Source: an uncultured Bacilli bacterium | GTDB taxonomy: Bacteria; Bacillota_I; Bacilli_A; RF39; UBA660 | DNA: 14,636 bases | Assembly: GCA_934130485.1 (NCBI GenBank) | Contig: CAKOYE010000027.1 | Location: 1 to 14,636 of the forward strand | Direction: 5' to 3' | Part shown: positions 7,032-12,888 of the stretch, piece after piece | Layout: each line of letters begins with the position of its first letter | How positions within the stretch are numbered: the first letter of the stretch is position 1 | Position numbers and translations under genes: made by a program | The notes under the pieces: generated by a model | What the model saw: the letters and a program-made list of their open reading frames with translations, nothing else | What the model was told of the DNA's origin: nothing | Databases searched by the model: none

Positions 7032-8807
7032 ATGAATTTTGAAGTAGAAAATGGTCCATTTTTAAAATCAAAAAATAAAACATCTAAAATGATGTTACAT
7101 CTTTTTATTGCTCTTTTACCAATTATTATTTTTTCATTTTATAAAAATGGTATTATACCTTATCAAAAAGGATTAACAGATATTAGGGGATTATTGCTAC
7201 CATTAATGGTTATTATATTACCAACTCTTACATCATTTTTAACAGAAATTTTATATGCGACTATTTTCTTAAAAAAAGATGGACTAGATTATGTAAAAAA
7301 ATCTTTTAGTATTTTTCCAGGATTATTTTTGGGACTTATTATGCCACTTAATACGCCATTTTCAATGCTAATTTTAGGAGCTTTTATTGCAACATTTATA
7401 GGAAAAATTATATTTGGTGGTTTTGGAAATAACATATTTAATCCAGCTTTAATTGGAAGACTATTTATTATAACTGCTTATTCTGCAACTTTAGGTGGAT
7501 ATATTTATCATAATGCTTATGAACTTGATACGATTGCGTCATCTACACCACTTAGTAATGCTGGTGTAATTTCTGGAATTGGTAGTTATCAAACGCTTGT
7601 AAAACCTTATGGAAATTTAATGAATTTTTTCATTGGTACAATTCCCGGAGCAGTAGGTGAAACTAGTGCTTTATTATGTCTTGTTGCTTTTTTATATTTA
7701 ACTATTACTAAAACAATAAAATGGCGTATTCCAGTATTTTATATTTCAACTGTATTTATAATGAGTTTTATTATTGGAGCTTTTAACGATTTAGAAAGAA
7801 CGTATTCATTATTTCAAATTTTAAGTGGTGGTCTTATGTTTGGAGCTGTTTTTATGGCTACTGATCCTGTTACTAGTCCAACAACTTTTATAGGACAAGT
7901 GTTATATGGAATATCACTTGGTATTTTAACTGTTGTATTTAGAAATCTAACTCCTTATCCAGAAGGTGTGTTAACTAGTATTTTAACTATGAATATGTTA
8001 GTATTTATTATTGATTCAATAGGAGTAAAATCAAGATTTAATAAAAAATATGCAGTACCATTTTTTATCATTTTGATAACTTTAAGTTTAGCTCTTAGTT
8101 GTTATATTGGTTTACGTTATAAAAATGTTTCAACAGATGTTGATAGTGATTTTCAAATTTATTCTAAAACAATTGATGGTGATACTGTAACTTATATGGT
8201 TGGCGAAAAGGGATATAGTAGTATTTTAAAAGCTAAAATTATTATTAAAAATAATAAAGTTACAGATATAGTAGTGCTTGAACAAAATGATTCATATTAT
8301 AGTAAAGTTGAAGATGCAAATTATATTAATTCATTAATTAAAAATCAGGAAAATTTAGATAATTTTGATACAATTGCGGGATGTACATTTACATCTAATG
8401 GACTAAGGAAAATGCTTATAAATACTTTAAATGATTATAAAAATAATAGAAATGAAGAAATAAAAGGAAATGTTGAAATTGAGTCTGATTTTGAAGTATT
8501 AGATAAAAGTGTAGATCAAAATATATATACATATATAGTAAGTAAAAAAAGTTTTAATGGAAAAATGAAGTTGGAAATTAGTATTGTTGATAGTTATATT
8601 ACAAATGTTGTAGTATTAGAACAAAATGATTCTTATTACAATAAAATCTTAGAAAGTGATTATATTAATTATTTAATAAATAATCAGAAAAATTTAGATA
8701 ATGTTGATACAGTTGCAGGTGCAACAATATCATCAAATTCATTTAAAAAGGCAATAGAAGAAACTCTAAAACAATATAAGGAGGATATAAATGTTAAAGA
8801 AAATTAA
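7032..8807 (+). CDS. rnfD: RnfD-RnfG fusion with two tandem FMN-binding domains
   Basis: Residues 1-335 are RnfD, the membrane subunit. They include several hydrophobic helices, NIFNPALIGRLFI at 134-146 and the flavin-site region DTIASSTPL with Thr172 as the likely FMN-bearing threonine. A further helix at about 343-361 then leads into an RnfG-like, extracytoplasmic portion. That portion holds two FMN-binding domains (about 372-470 and 485-583), aligned without gaps at an offset of 113 residues. The first has AGCTFTS with Thr452; the second has the standard AGATISS with Thr565, where FMN is covalently attached by ApbE in characterised RnfG proteins. RnfD is normally about 310-350 residues and RnfG a separate protein with one such domain. 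The reading frame is unbroken across the junction. AGAGGAG at 7015-7021 serves the start. No separate rnfG exists in the operon, so this protein must supply it. Confidence 0.93.
   Translation: MNFEVENGPFLKSKNKTSKMMLHLFIALLPIIIFSFYKNGIIPYQKGLTDIRGLLLPLMVIILPTLTSFLTEILYATIFLKKDGLDYVKKSFSIFPGLFLGLIMPLNTPFSMLILGAFIATFIGKIIFGGFGNNIFNPALIGRLFIITAYSATLGGYIYHNAYELDTIASSTPLSNAGVISGIGSYQTLVKPYGNLMNFFIGTIPGAVGETSALLCLVAFLYLTITKTIKWRIPVFYISTVFIMSFIIGAFNDLERTYSLFQILSGGLMFGAVFMATDPVTSPTTFIGQVLYGISLGILTVVFRNLTPYPEGVLTSILTMNMLVFIIDSIGVKSRFNKKYAVPFFIILITLSLALSCYIGLRYKNVSTDVDSDFQIYSKTIDGDTVTYMVGEKGYSSILKAKIIIKNNKVTDIVVLEQNDSYYSKVEDANYINSLIKNQENLDNFDTIAGCTFTSNGLRKMLINTLNDYKNNRNEEIKGNVEIESDFEVLDKSVDQNIYTYIVSKKSFNGKMKLEISIVDSYITNVVVLEQNDSYYNKILESDYINYLINNQKNLDNVDTVAGATISSNSFKKAIEETLKQYKEDINVKEN
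8145..8441 (+). repeat. First copy of the tandem FMN-binding domain
   Basis: This encodes residues 372-470 of the fusion. It aligns without gaps to the second copy 339 bases downstream. By hand count about 46 of 100 residues are identical, rising to 34 of 60 in the second half, which includes the shared VVLEQNDSYY block. The flavin motif is AGCTFTS. Confidence 0.85.
8484..8780 (+). repeat. Second copy of the tandem FMN-binding domain
   Basis: This encodes residues 485-583 of the fusion. It keeps the canonical motif DTVAGATISS with Thr565 as the predicted FMN attachment site. The copies are close in protein sequence but diverged in DNA, so the duplication is not very recent. Confidence 0.85.
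8778..8784 (+). promoter_or_regulatory. Strong internal ribosome-binding site AAGGAGG for the small ORF
   Basis: AAGGAGG lies inside the end of the rnfD-rnfG frame, 6 bases before ATG 8791. It is a near-perfect site and the main evidence that the 30-codon ORF is translated. Confidence 0.75.
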
Positions 8808-8883
8808 ATCAATCTTAATTTTAACATTAACAGCCTTAATTTGTTCAACAATAATTTATTTAGTAAATAAGGTGATAATGTGA
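8791..8883 (+). CDS. 30-aa single-helix membrane peptide resembling an RnfG anchor
   Basis: This short ORF overlaps the last 17 bases of the fusion gene in another frame and ends in a TGA that overlaps the next GTG start. The peptide starts MLKKIKS, has an 18-residue hydrophobic core ILILTLTALICSTIIYLV, and ends NKVIM. Basic residues before the core predict an inside N-terminus. The layout of lysines, helix and an LVNKV-like end matches the N-terminal membrane anchor of ordinary RnfG proteins, which often run into a VN..T segment. It sits exactly where a separate rnfG would begin. Two readings are possible: a functional microprotein of the complex, or the surviving start of an old rnfG whose body was lost after the fusion. 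The AAGGAGG site and clean helix favour translation. No homology search was possible. Confidence 0.6.
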   Translation: MLKKIKSILILTLTALICSTIIYLVNKVIM

Positions 8884-9710
8884 ATAACTCATTTAAAATA
8901 GATGATTTTTTAAATATTAGTAATGATATAAATTCATTAAATGATGAATTATTAAGAAATTACATAATAAAAAGGTTAATTGAACTTGAGAAAAATTCAA
9001 AAATTCAAAATTTAGGTATGACCAATGATGATAAAATTGTATCTGTATATGAGGGGTATATTTCTTCAAAAAGTCCAATAAAATCTTCAAAAAGTGCTGA
9101 ACCATTTTATTTAGATAATATAAATATTTATTATGATTTTATAAAACAATATAAAAATCATATTAATGAAGATGATTTGTTAAAAATGTTTCAGGATTTG
9201 CAAAATTATTTTACAGATACATTTGGTCTTACTGGAAGTCAGAAAAAACGCAATGAGGTTTATTGTGAACATTCTATAGAATTAGAGATGAGAATTACTA
9301 ATAATGAGCAATTATCAGTAAGTAAATTAACTGATAAGGGTGCTGCAATGTGTTTAGAAAGATCAGCTATTTTACAAAATATATTAAGTATATTAGGATT
9401 AAAAAGTTATTTTATATATGGAACACTTGAAAAAATTAGTTTTGATGAAATTACAAAGGAATTACATTCTTATAATATAGTTAAAATTACAGAAGATGAT
9501 TATTTAATTTTTGATATTTCAAATCCTTTATCATTGGATCACGAAAATAAAAAATATTATTTTCCTGCAATTAATGTAGTTAATAAAGGTCAATTTAACG
9601 ATTTAATAGATAATTGTAATTATGTATTTGATAATAAACAAGTTGAAAACTTATTTGATTGTGAAGCTACTGTTTTAAATGAAATAAGAAGAATTTATAC
9701 TATTGGATAG
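8880..9710 (+). CDS. Transglutaminase-fold protein inserted between rnfG and rnfE
   Basis: This 276-residue protein appears to have a transglutaminase-like cysteine-protease core. Cys158 lies in GAAMCLERSAILQNILSILG, His196 in ELHSYNIVKI, and Asp212 in LIFDISNP. The order and spacing match the Cys-His-Asp triad of that superfamily, including the helix after Cys and the hydrophobic strand before Asp. The first 110 residues are helical and lack a signal peptide, so it is probably cytosolic. It could be a protease, an acyl- or amide-transferring enzyme, or an inactive scaffold; the substrate is unknown. Its GTG start overlaps the small ORF's TGA (GTGA), behind GGTGA at 8871-8875, which suggests coupling. 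It is embedded in the rnf operon, so a role in maturing or processing the complex is conceivable but only inferred. Confidence 0.72.
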   Translation: MNNSFKIDDFLNISNDINSLNDELLRNYIIKRLIELEKNSKIQNLGMTNDDKIVSVYEGYISSKSPIKSSKSAEPFYLDNINIYYDFIKQYKNHINEDDLLKMFQDLQNYFTDTFGLTGSQKKRNEVYCEHSIELEMRITNNEQLSVSKLTDKGAAMCLERSAILQNILSILGLKSYFIYGTLEKISFDEITKELHSYNIVKITEDDYLIFDISNPLSLDHENKKYYFPAINVVNKGQFNDLIDNCNYVFDNKQVENLFDCEATVLNEIRRIYTIG

Positions 9711-9713
9711 GAG
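9709..9713 (+). promoter_or_regulatory. Ribosome-binding site AGGAG fixing the rnfE start at 9720
   Basis: AGGAG lies 6 bases before ATG 9720. The in-frame ATG at 9714 directly touches this site and is too close to be used. Confidence 0.75.
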
Positions 9714-9719
9714 ATGCTT

Positions 9720-10358
9720 ATGAAGCAAATTTTTAATACAATAATAAAAGAAAATCCGATTTTTATTTTAATGCTTGGACTTTGTCCGGCACTTGCTGTT
9801 ACTACAAATTTTGAAAATTCATATATAATGGGTATTTGTTTTTTTATAGTTATTGTTATTTCAAATATAATAATTAATTTAATTAAAAAAATTGTACCAG
9901 GAAATGTAAAGATATCAGTTTATATTTTAATTATTGGCACAGTCGTAACTGTTTTAGAAATCTTATTAAACAGATATTTACCAGATTTATCTTCAAGTTT
10001 TGGTGTTTATTTATCTTTGATTGTTGTTAATTGTATTGTACTCGGAAGAGCTTTATCAGTAGCATCAAAAAATAAATTTTTATATACACTTAAAGATAGT
10101 ATAGGTATTGGCTTAGGTTTTACATTTTCACTTATGATTATTGGTGCAATAAGAGAAATAATTGGTACCAATACAATTACATTTATGAGTAGTTTAAGTA
10201 AAATTACAGGATATAGAGCTGTATATAAAGTATTTTCAGATAGTAGTTTAATTCCAAATCAAATTTTTGCATCCCCAGCAGGAGCATTTCTTGTTTTAGG
10301 TTTATTAATGGCTTTGTTTAATTATTTCAAGAGGAGTGAAAAAAATGAATCTAATTAG
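9720..10358 (+). CDS. rnfE: Rnf electron transport complex subunit RnfE
   Basis: RnfE is an integral membrane subunit that pairs with RnfA in inverted topology and, in solved Rnf/Nqr structures, shares an iron-sulfur centre with it inside the membrane. The 212-residue protein has about six hydrophobic helices. Key blocks are ENPIFILMLGLCPALAVTT with Cys22 and SLIVVNCIVLGRA with Cys105, the two half-cluster ligands, plus GIGLGFTFSLMIIGAIREI downstream. The C-terminal end FNYFKRSEKNESN is polar. ATG 9720 is chosen over ATG 9714 because AGGAG abuts the earlier one. Its last 14 bases overlap rnfA, and the rnfA ribosome-binding site is within its coding sequence. Neither cysteine nor membrane helix appears lost, so it is expected to be functional. 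Confidence 0.94.
   Translation: MKQIFNTIIKENPIFILMLGLCPALAVTTNFENSYIMGICFFIVIVISNIIINLIKKIVPGNVKISVYILIIGTVVTVLEILLNRYLPDLSSSFGVYLSLIVVNCIVLGRALSVASKNKFLYTLKDSIGIGLGFTFSLMIIGAIREIIGTNTITFMSSLSKITGYRAVYKVFSDSSLIPNQIFASPAGAFLVLGLLMALFNYFKRSEKNESN
10331..10336 (+). promoter_or_regulatory. Ribosome-binding site GAGGAG fixing the rnfA start at 10345
   Basis: GAGGAG lies 8 bases before ATG 10345. The in-frame GTG at 10336 begins in the last base of the site, so it is unlikely to initiate. Confidence 0.75.
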
Positions 10359-10914
10359 TTTATTTATCGTAAGTATATTTTCAGGAAATATAGTTCTTAC
10401 TAAATTTTTAGGAATGTGTTCATTTTTTGGAACTTCCAATAAGAGAAAAAACGCTATTTATATGGGAATATCAGTTACAATTGTAACCGTTTTATCAAGT
10501 ATTATTACGTATTTTTTAAATAAATATTTATTAATTCCAACTAATACTACTTATCTAAAAACAATTATCTTTATTTTGGTAATTTCTGCTTTGGTACAAA
10601 TAATTCAAATTGTTTTAAAAAAATATTTTAATAGAGTATATAAAAACTTAGGTTTATATTTACCACTTATTACTACCAATTGCGCTATTTTAGGAATTGT
10701 TTTGATGTGTGCTAGTAGTAGTTATAATTTAATTCAAACTATAGTTTATAGTTTTGGTAGTAGCATGGGTTTTATTTTAGTTATATATGTTTTTTCAACT
10801 ATTAGAGAAAGATTAGAACAGTGTGATGTTCCTAAAAATTTTAAAGGTCTTCCTATAGCGCTTATTACAGCTTCCATAATGGCCTTAGTATTTGCTCGCT
10901 ATGTAGGAATATAA
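10345..10914 (+). CDS. rnfA: Rnf electron transport complex subunit RnfA
   Basis: RnfA is the membrane partner of RnfE; the two are homologous and pack in opposite orientation around an intramembrane iron-sulfur centre. The 189-residue length is normal. Six hydrophobic helices are visible. The conserved blocks SGNIVLTKFLGMCSFFGTS with Cys25 and LPLITTNCAILGIVL with Cys113 carry the cluster ligands, and STIRERLEQCDVPKNFKGLP precedes the last helix. ATG 10345 gives the usual N-terminus starting directly before the first helix. The gene overlaps rnfE by 14 bases and is separated from rnfB by 27 bases. The family's typical Asn-Cys-Ala motif is intact. Confidence 0.95.
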   Translation: MNLISLFIVSIFSGNIVLTKFLGMCSFFGTSNKRKNAIYMGISVTIVTVLSSIITYFLNKYLLIPTNTTYLKTIIFILVISALVQIIQIVLKKYFNRVYKNLGLYLPLITTNCAILGIVLMCASSSYNLIQTIVYSFGSSMGFILVIYVFSTIRERLEQCDVPKNFKGLPIALITASIMALVFARYVGI

Positions 10915-10941
10915 TGATTATTTAAGTGAGGATGATAAGAA

Positions 10942-11211
10942 ATGATTGGTATAATAATTACTACAAGTATTGCTTTAATATTAGGTTTGATTATAGTTTT
11001 TATTGATAGTATTACTGAGGTAAATAACAAAGAAAATGAATATTTAAAACTATTACCTGGTTATAATTGTGGAGCGTGTGGATTTGGTAGTTGTAGTGGT
11101 ATGGCTCATAAAATGTGTGAAGATATAAATAATTATAAGAGGTGTAAACCATTAAAGGGTGAAAAGCTTATTAAGATGGAAGAATATATAAAAAATACTA
11201 ATTTTAATTAA
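10942..11211 (+). CDS. rnfB: Truncated RnfB: membrane helix plus one [4Fe-4S] domain only
   Basis: RnfB normally receives electrons from reduced ferredoxin. It usually has an N-terminal helix, a four-cysteine [4Fe-4S] domain and a ferredoxin-like domain with at least two more clusters, in about 180-330 residues. This protein has 89. Residues 3-21 form the helix. LPGYNCGACGFGSC starts the first Fe-S domain, with Cys43, Cys46, Cys51 and Cys68 as ligands. It then ends in a short lysine-rich helix and NTNFN. No ferredoxin-like CxxCxxCxxxC motif occurs in this gene or in any frame before gmk. The TAA stop overlaps the base of a terminator hairpin, so the short form looks settled rather than freshly broken. 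GAGG at 10928-10931 precedes ATG 10942. Electron input may use another protein encoded elsewhere. Confidence 0.9.
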   Translation: MIGIIITTSIALILGLIIVFIDSITEVNNKENEYLKLLPGYNCGACGFGSCSGMAHKMCEDINNYKRCKPLKGEKLIKMEEYIKNTNFN

Positions 11212-11229
11212 GAGTTGATACTCTTTTTT
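11210..11229 (+). terminator. Rho-independent terminator of the rnf operon
   Basis: AAGAGT (11210-11215) pairs with ACTCTT (11220-11225) around the loop TGAT. A T run extends through 11229. It starts within the rnfB stop codon and separates the rnf and gmk transcripts. A second AT-only inverted repeat (ATTATTA/TAATAAT, 11230-11247) follows and may help. Confidence 0.8.
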
Positions 11230-11249
11230 ATTATTATTTATAATAATAT

Positions 11250-11277
11250 TTGCAATTTTTTTTATAAAGTGTATAAT
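11250..11277 (+). promoter_or_regulatory. Sigma-A-type promoter of the gmk operon
   Basis: TTGCAA (11250-11255) and TATAAT (11272-11277) are separated by 16 bases. The -10 is perfect and the -35 matches four of six consensus positions. The start would be near 11284, about 20 bases before gmk, with AAGGTGAT between. Confidence 0.65.
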
Positions 11278-11303
11278 TAAAATAATTAAAAAGGTGATAT
11301 TTA

Positions 11304-11984
11304 ATGAATTTAATAAAAAATAAAAAAAGAGGATCTTTAATTATTATATCTGGTACTACTTGTGCTGGAAAAGGGACTGTTATAAATGAGTTATTAAAAA
11401 GAAATAAGAATTTAGTTTTATCAACATCATATACATCTAGAAATATTAGAAAAGGTGATATTGAAAATGAAACATATTATTTTATCAGTCGCGAAAAATT
11501 TGAAGAAAAAATAAGTAATGATGATTTTTTGGAATATGCAGTAGTTCACGGAAATTATTATGGTACTCCCAAAAAAGAAATAGAAGAGAATTTATCCCAA
11601 GGTAGAGATGTAATTTTAGAAATAGAAGTACAAGGTGCTAAAATTGTTAAAGAAAAATTACCGGAAACTGTTTTAATTTTTATTTTAGCTCCTTCTATGG
11701 AAGATGTAAGAAAGCGTATAATTGCTAGGGGAAGTGAAACAAAGGAACAGGTTATTACTCGTTTTAAAACTGCATATCAAGAATTGAATGAGATAAATAA
11801 GTATAATTATGTTGTTATAAATGATATTGTAGAAAATGCTGTCAAGAAAATAGAGGCAATTCTAATTTCAGAAAAATGTAGAGTTGATAGAATAGAAGAA
11901 ATAAGTGTAGAAAATAGAGAAGAATTTATGCACGAATTATTAATGGAAAAGGATTTTGATAATACTTATAAAGAAATAAAATAA
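11304..11984 (+). CDS. gmk: Guanylate kinase
   Basis: Guanylate kinase phosphorylates GMP to GDP with ATP and is essential for GTP and dGTP supply. The 226-residue protein shows the P-loop GTTCAGKGT at 17-25, the GMP-binding segment STSYTSR at 40-46, HGNYYGTP at 82-89, and EIEVQGA at 107-113. These are followed by the lid and RFKTAYQEL region that contacts ATP. The P-loop has Thr-Thr-Cys-Ala where Pro-Ser-Gly-hydrophobic is more usual, but the essential GKGT is intact. The C-terminal end extends roughly 20-30 residues past the common length and is acidic (VENREEFMHELLMEKDF). It has its own promoter right after the rnf terminator and a strong AAGGTGAT site before ATG 11304. It is the first gene of a second operon. 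Confidence 0.95.
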   Translation: MNLIKNKKRGSLIIISGTTCAGKGTVINELLKRNKNLVLSTSYTSRNIRKGDIENETYYFISREKFEEKISNDDFLEYAVVHGNYYGTPKKEIEENLSQGRDVILEIEVQGAKIVKEKLPETVLIFILAPSMEDVRKRIIARGSETKEQVITRFKTAYQELNEINKYNYVVINDIVENAVKKIEAILISEKCRVDRIEEISVENREEFMHELLMEKDFDNTYKEIK

Positions 11985-12012
11985 AATTTATATTATTGAA
12001 TGAGGTGAAAGA

Positions 12013-12888
12013 GTGAGTAAAAAAATTGTAATACCTAAATCACTTGAGCAAATTAAAAATTGTGTCAATTTATGTGATGGTTTTATCGTTGGATTTGAAA
12101 ATTTAAGTGTCAATATGCCACATTATTTTTCATTTGAACAAATAAAAGAAATCGAAACACTATGTATCAGTAATAATATAGAACTTTTTGTTAGTTTAAA
12201 TAAAAATATCCATAATGAAGAACTTGAATTTTTAAAGAATACTTTGATTAAATTATCTAAGTTGAAAATAAGTGGTATCATGTTTTATGATATTGCTATT
12301 GTAAATTTAACTAAAGATTTAAATTTAAATCTTAATTTAATATGGAATCAGGAACATTTGGTTACAAATTATAATACAATAAATTATTGGTGTAGAAATG
12401 GTGTATATGGTAGTTATTTATCAAGTGAATTAACAAAGGAAGAAATTTTAAAAATAAGGAATATGACTAATTGTCCACTTATTTTAAATGTTTTTGGATA
12501 TATACCAATGTTTACATCAAAAAGACCTCTTGTTTTAAATTATTTATCTAAATTTAATTTATTAGATAATTCTGCTATAAATTATTTAGAAAAAGAAAAC
12601 AATATATATCCTATTGTAAGTGATAATGTTACAACTGTTTACTCTAGTAAGATTTTGAATTTATCACTAGAATTATTTGAATTAAGTGAGTCTGGTATTG
12701 ATTATTTTGTATTTAATAGTTTTAATATAAGTGATACTGTTTTTTATGAAATAATGAATTTATTTAATGAATTAAGTATGGAGAATAAAAGGGATATTTT
12801 TAATAAAATAAATATGTTACTTAATTATGAAATCGATACAGGTTTTTTATATAAAAATACAGTATATAAGGTGAAGAAAAATGGATAA
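12013..12888 (+). CDS. trhP1: TrhP1-like U32-family protein (YrrN type)
   Basis: This 291-residue protein is a short, diverged member of the U32 peptidase-like family. It resembles YrrN/TrhP1, which in Bacillus works with YrrO/TrhP2 in prephenate-dependent hydroxylation of tRNA uridine 34. The block NVFGYIPMFTSKRPLVLNYL (about 162-181) corresponds to the family's GY.PMF.S.R segment, and the rest fits a barrel of alternating strands and helices. It lacks the cysteine cluster of the longer partner, as expected for this subtype. It starts at GTG 12013, with GAGGTGAAA upstream at 12002-12010, and overlaps the following gene by 8 bases. The adjacent TrhP2-like gene is the strongest support for the name. 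Activity as a peptidase is not indicated; the exact partner role is inferred. Confidence 0.75.
   Translation: MSKKIVIPKSLEQIKNCVNLCDGFIVGFENLSVNMPHYFSFEQIKEIETLCISNNIELFVSLNKNIHNEELEFLKNTLIKLSKLKISGIMFYDIAIVNLTKDLNLNLNLIWNQEHLVTNYNTINYWCRNGVYGSYLSSELTKEEILKIRNMTNCPLILNVFGYIPMFTSKRPLVLNYLSKFNLLDNSAINYLEKENNIYPIVSDNVTTVYSSKILNLSLELFELSESGIDYFVFNSFNISDTVFYEIMNLFNELSMENKRDIFNKINMLLNYEIDTGFLYKNTVYKVKKNG

Noticed and set aside
8917..9105. 62-codon minus-strand ORF inside the transglutaminase-like gene
   Set aside because: It is antisense to the N-terminal part of a better supported gene, with no good start context.
11212..11303. Frameshifted second half of rnfB after its stop
   Set aside because: The 92 bases before gmk hold a terminator and a promoter. 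No CxxCxxCxxxC motif appears in any frame, so no hidden ferredoxin domain is present.
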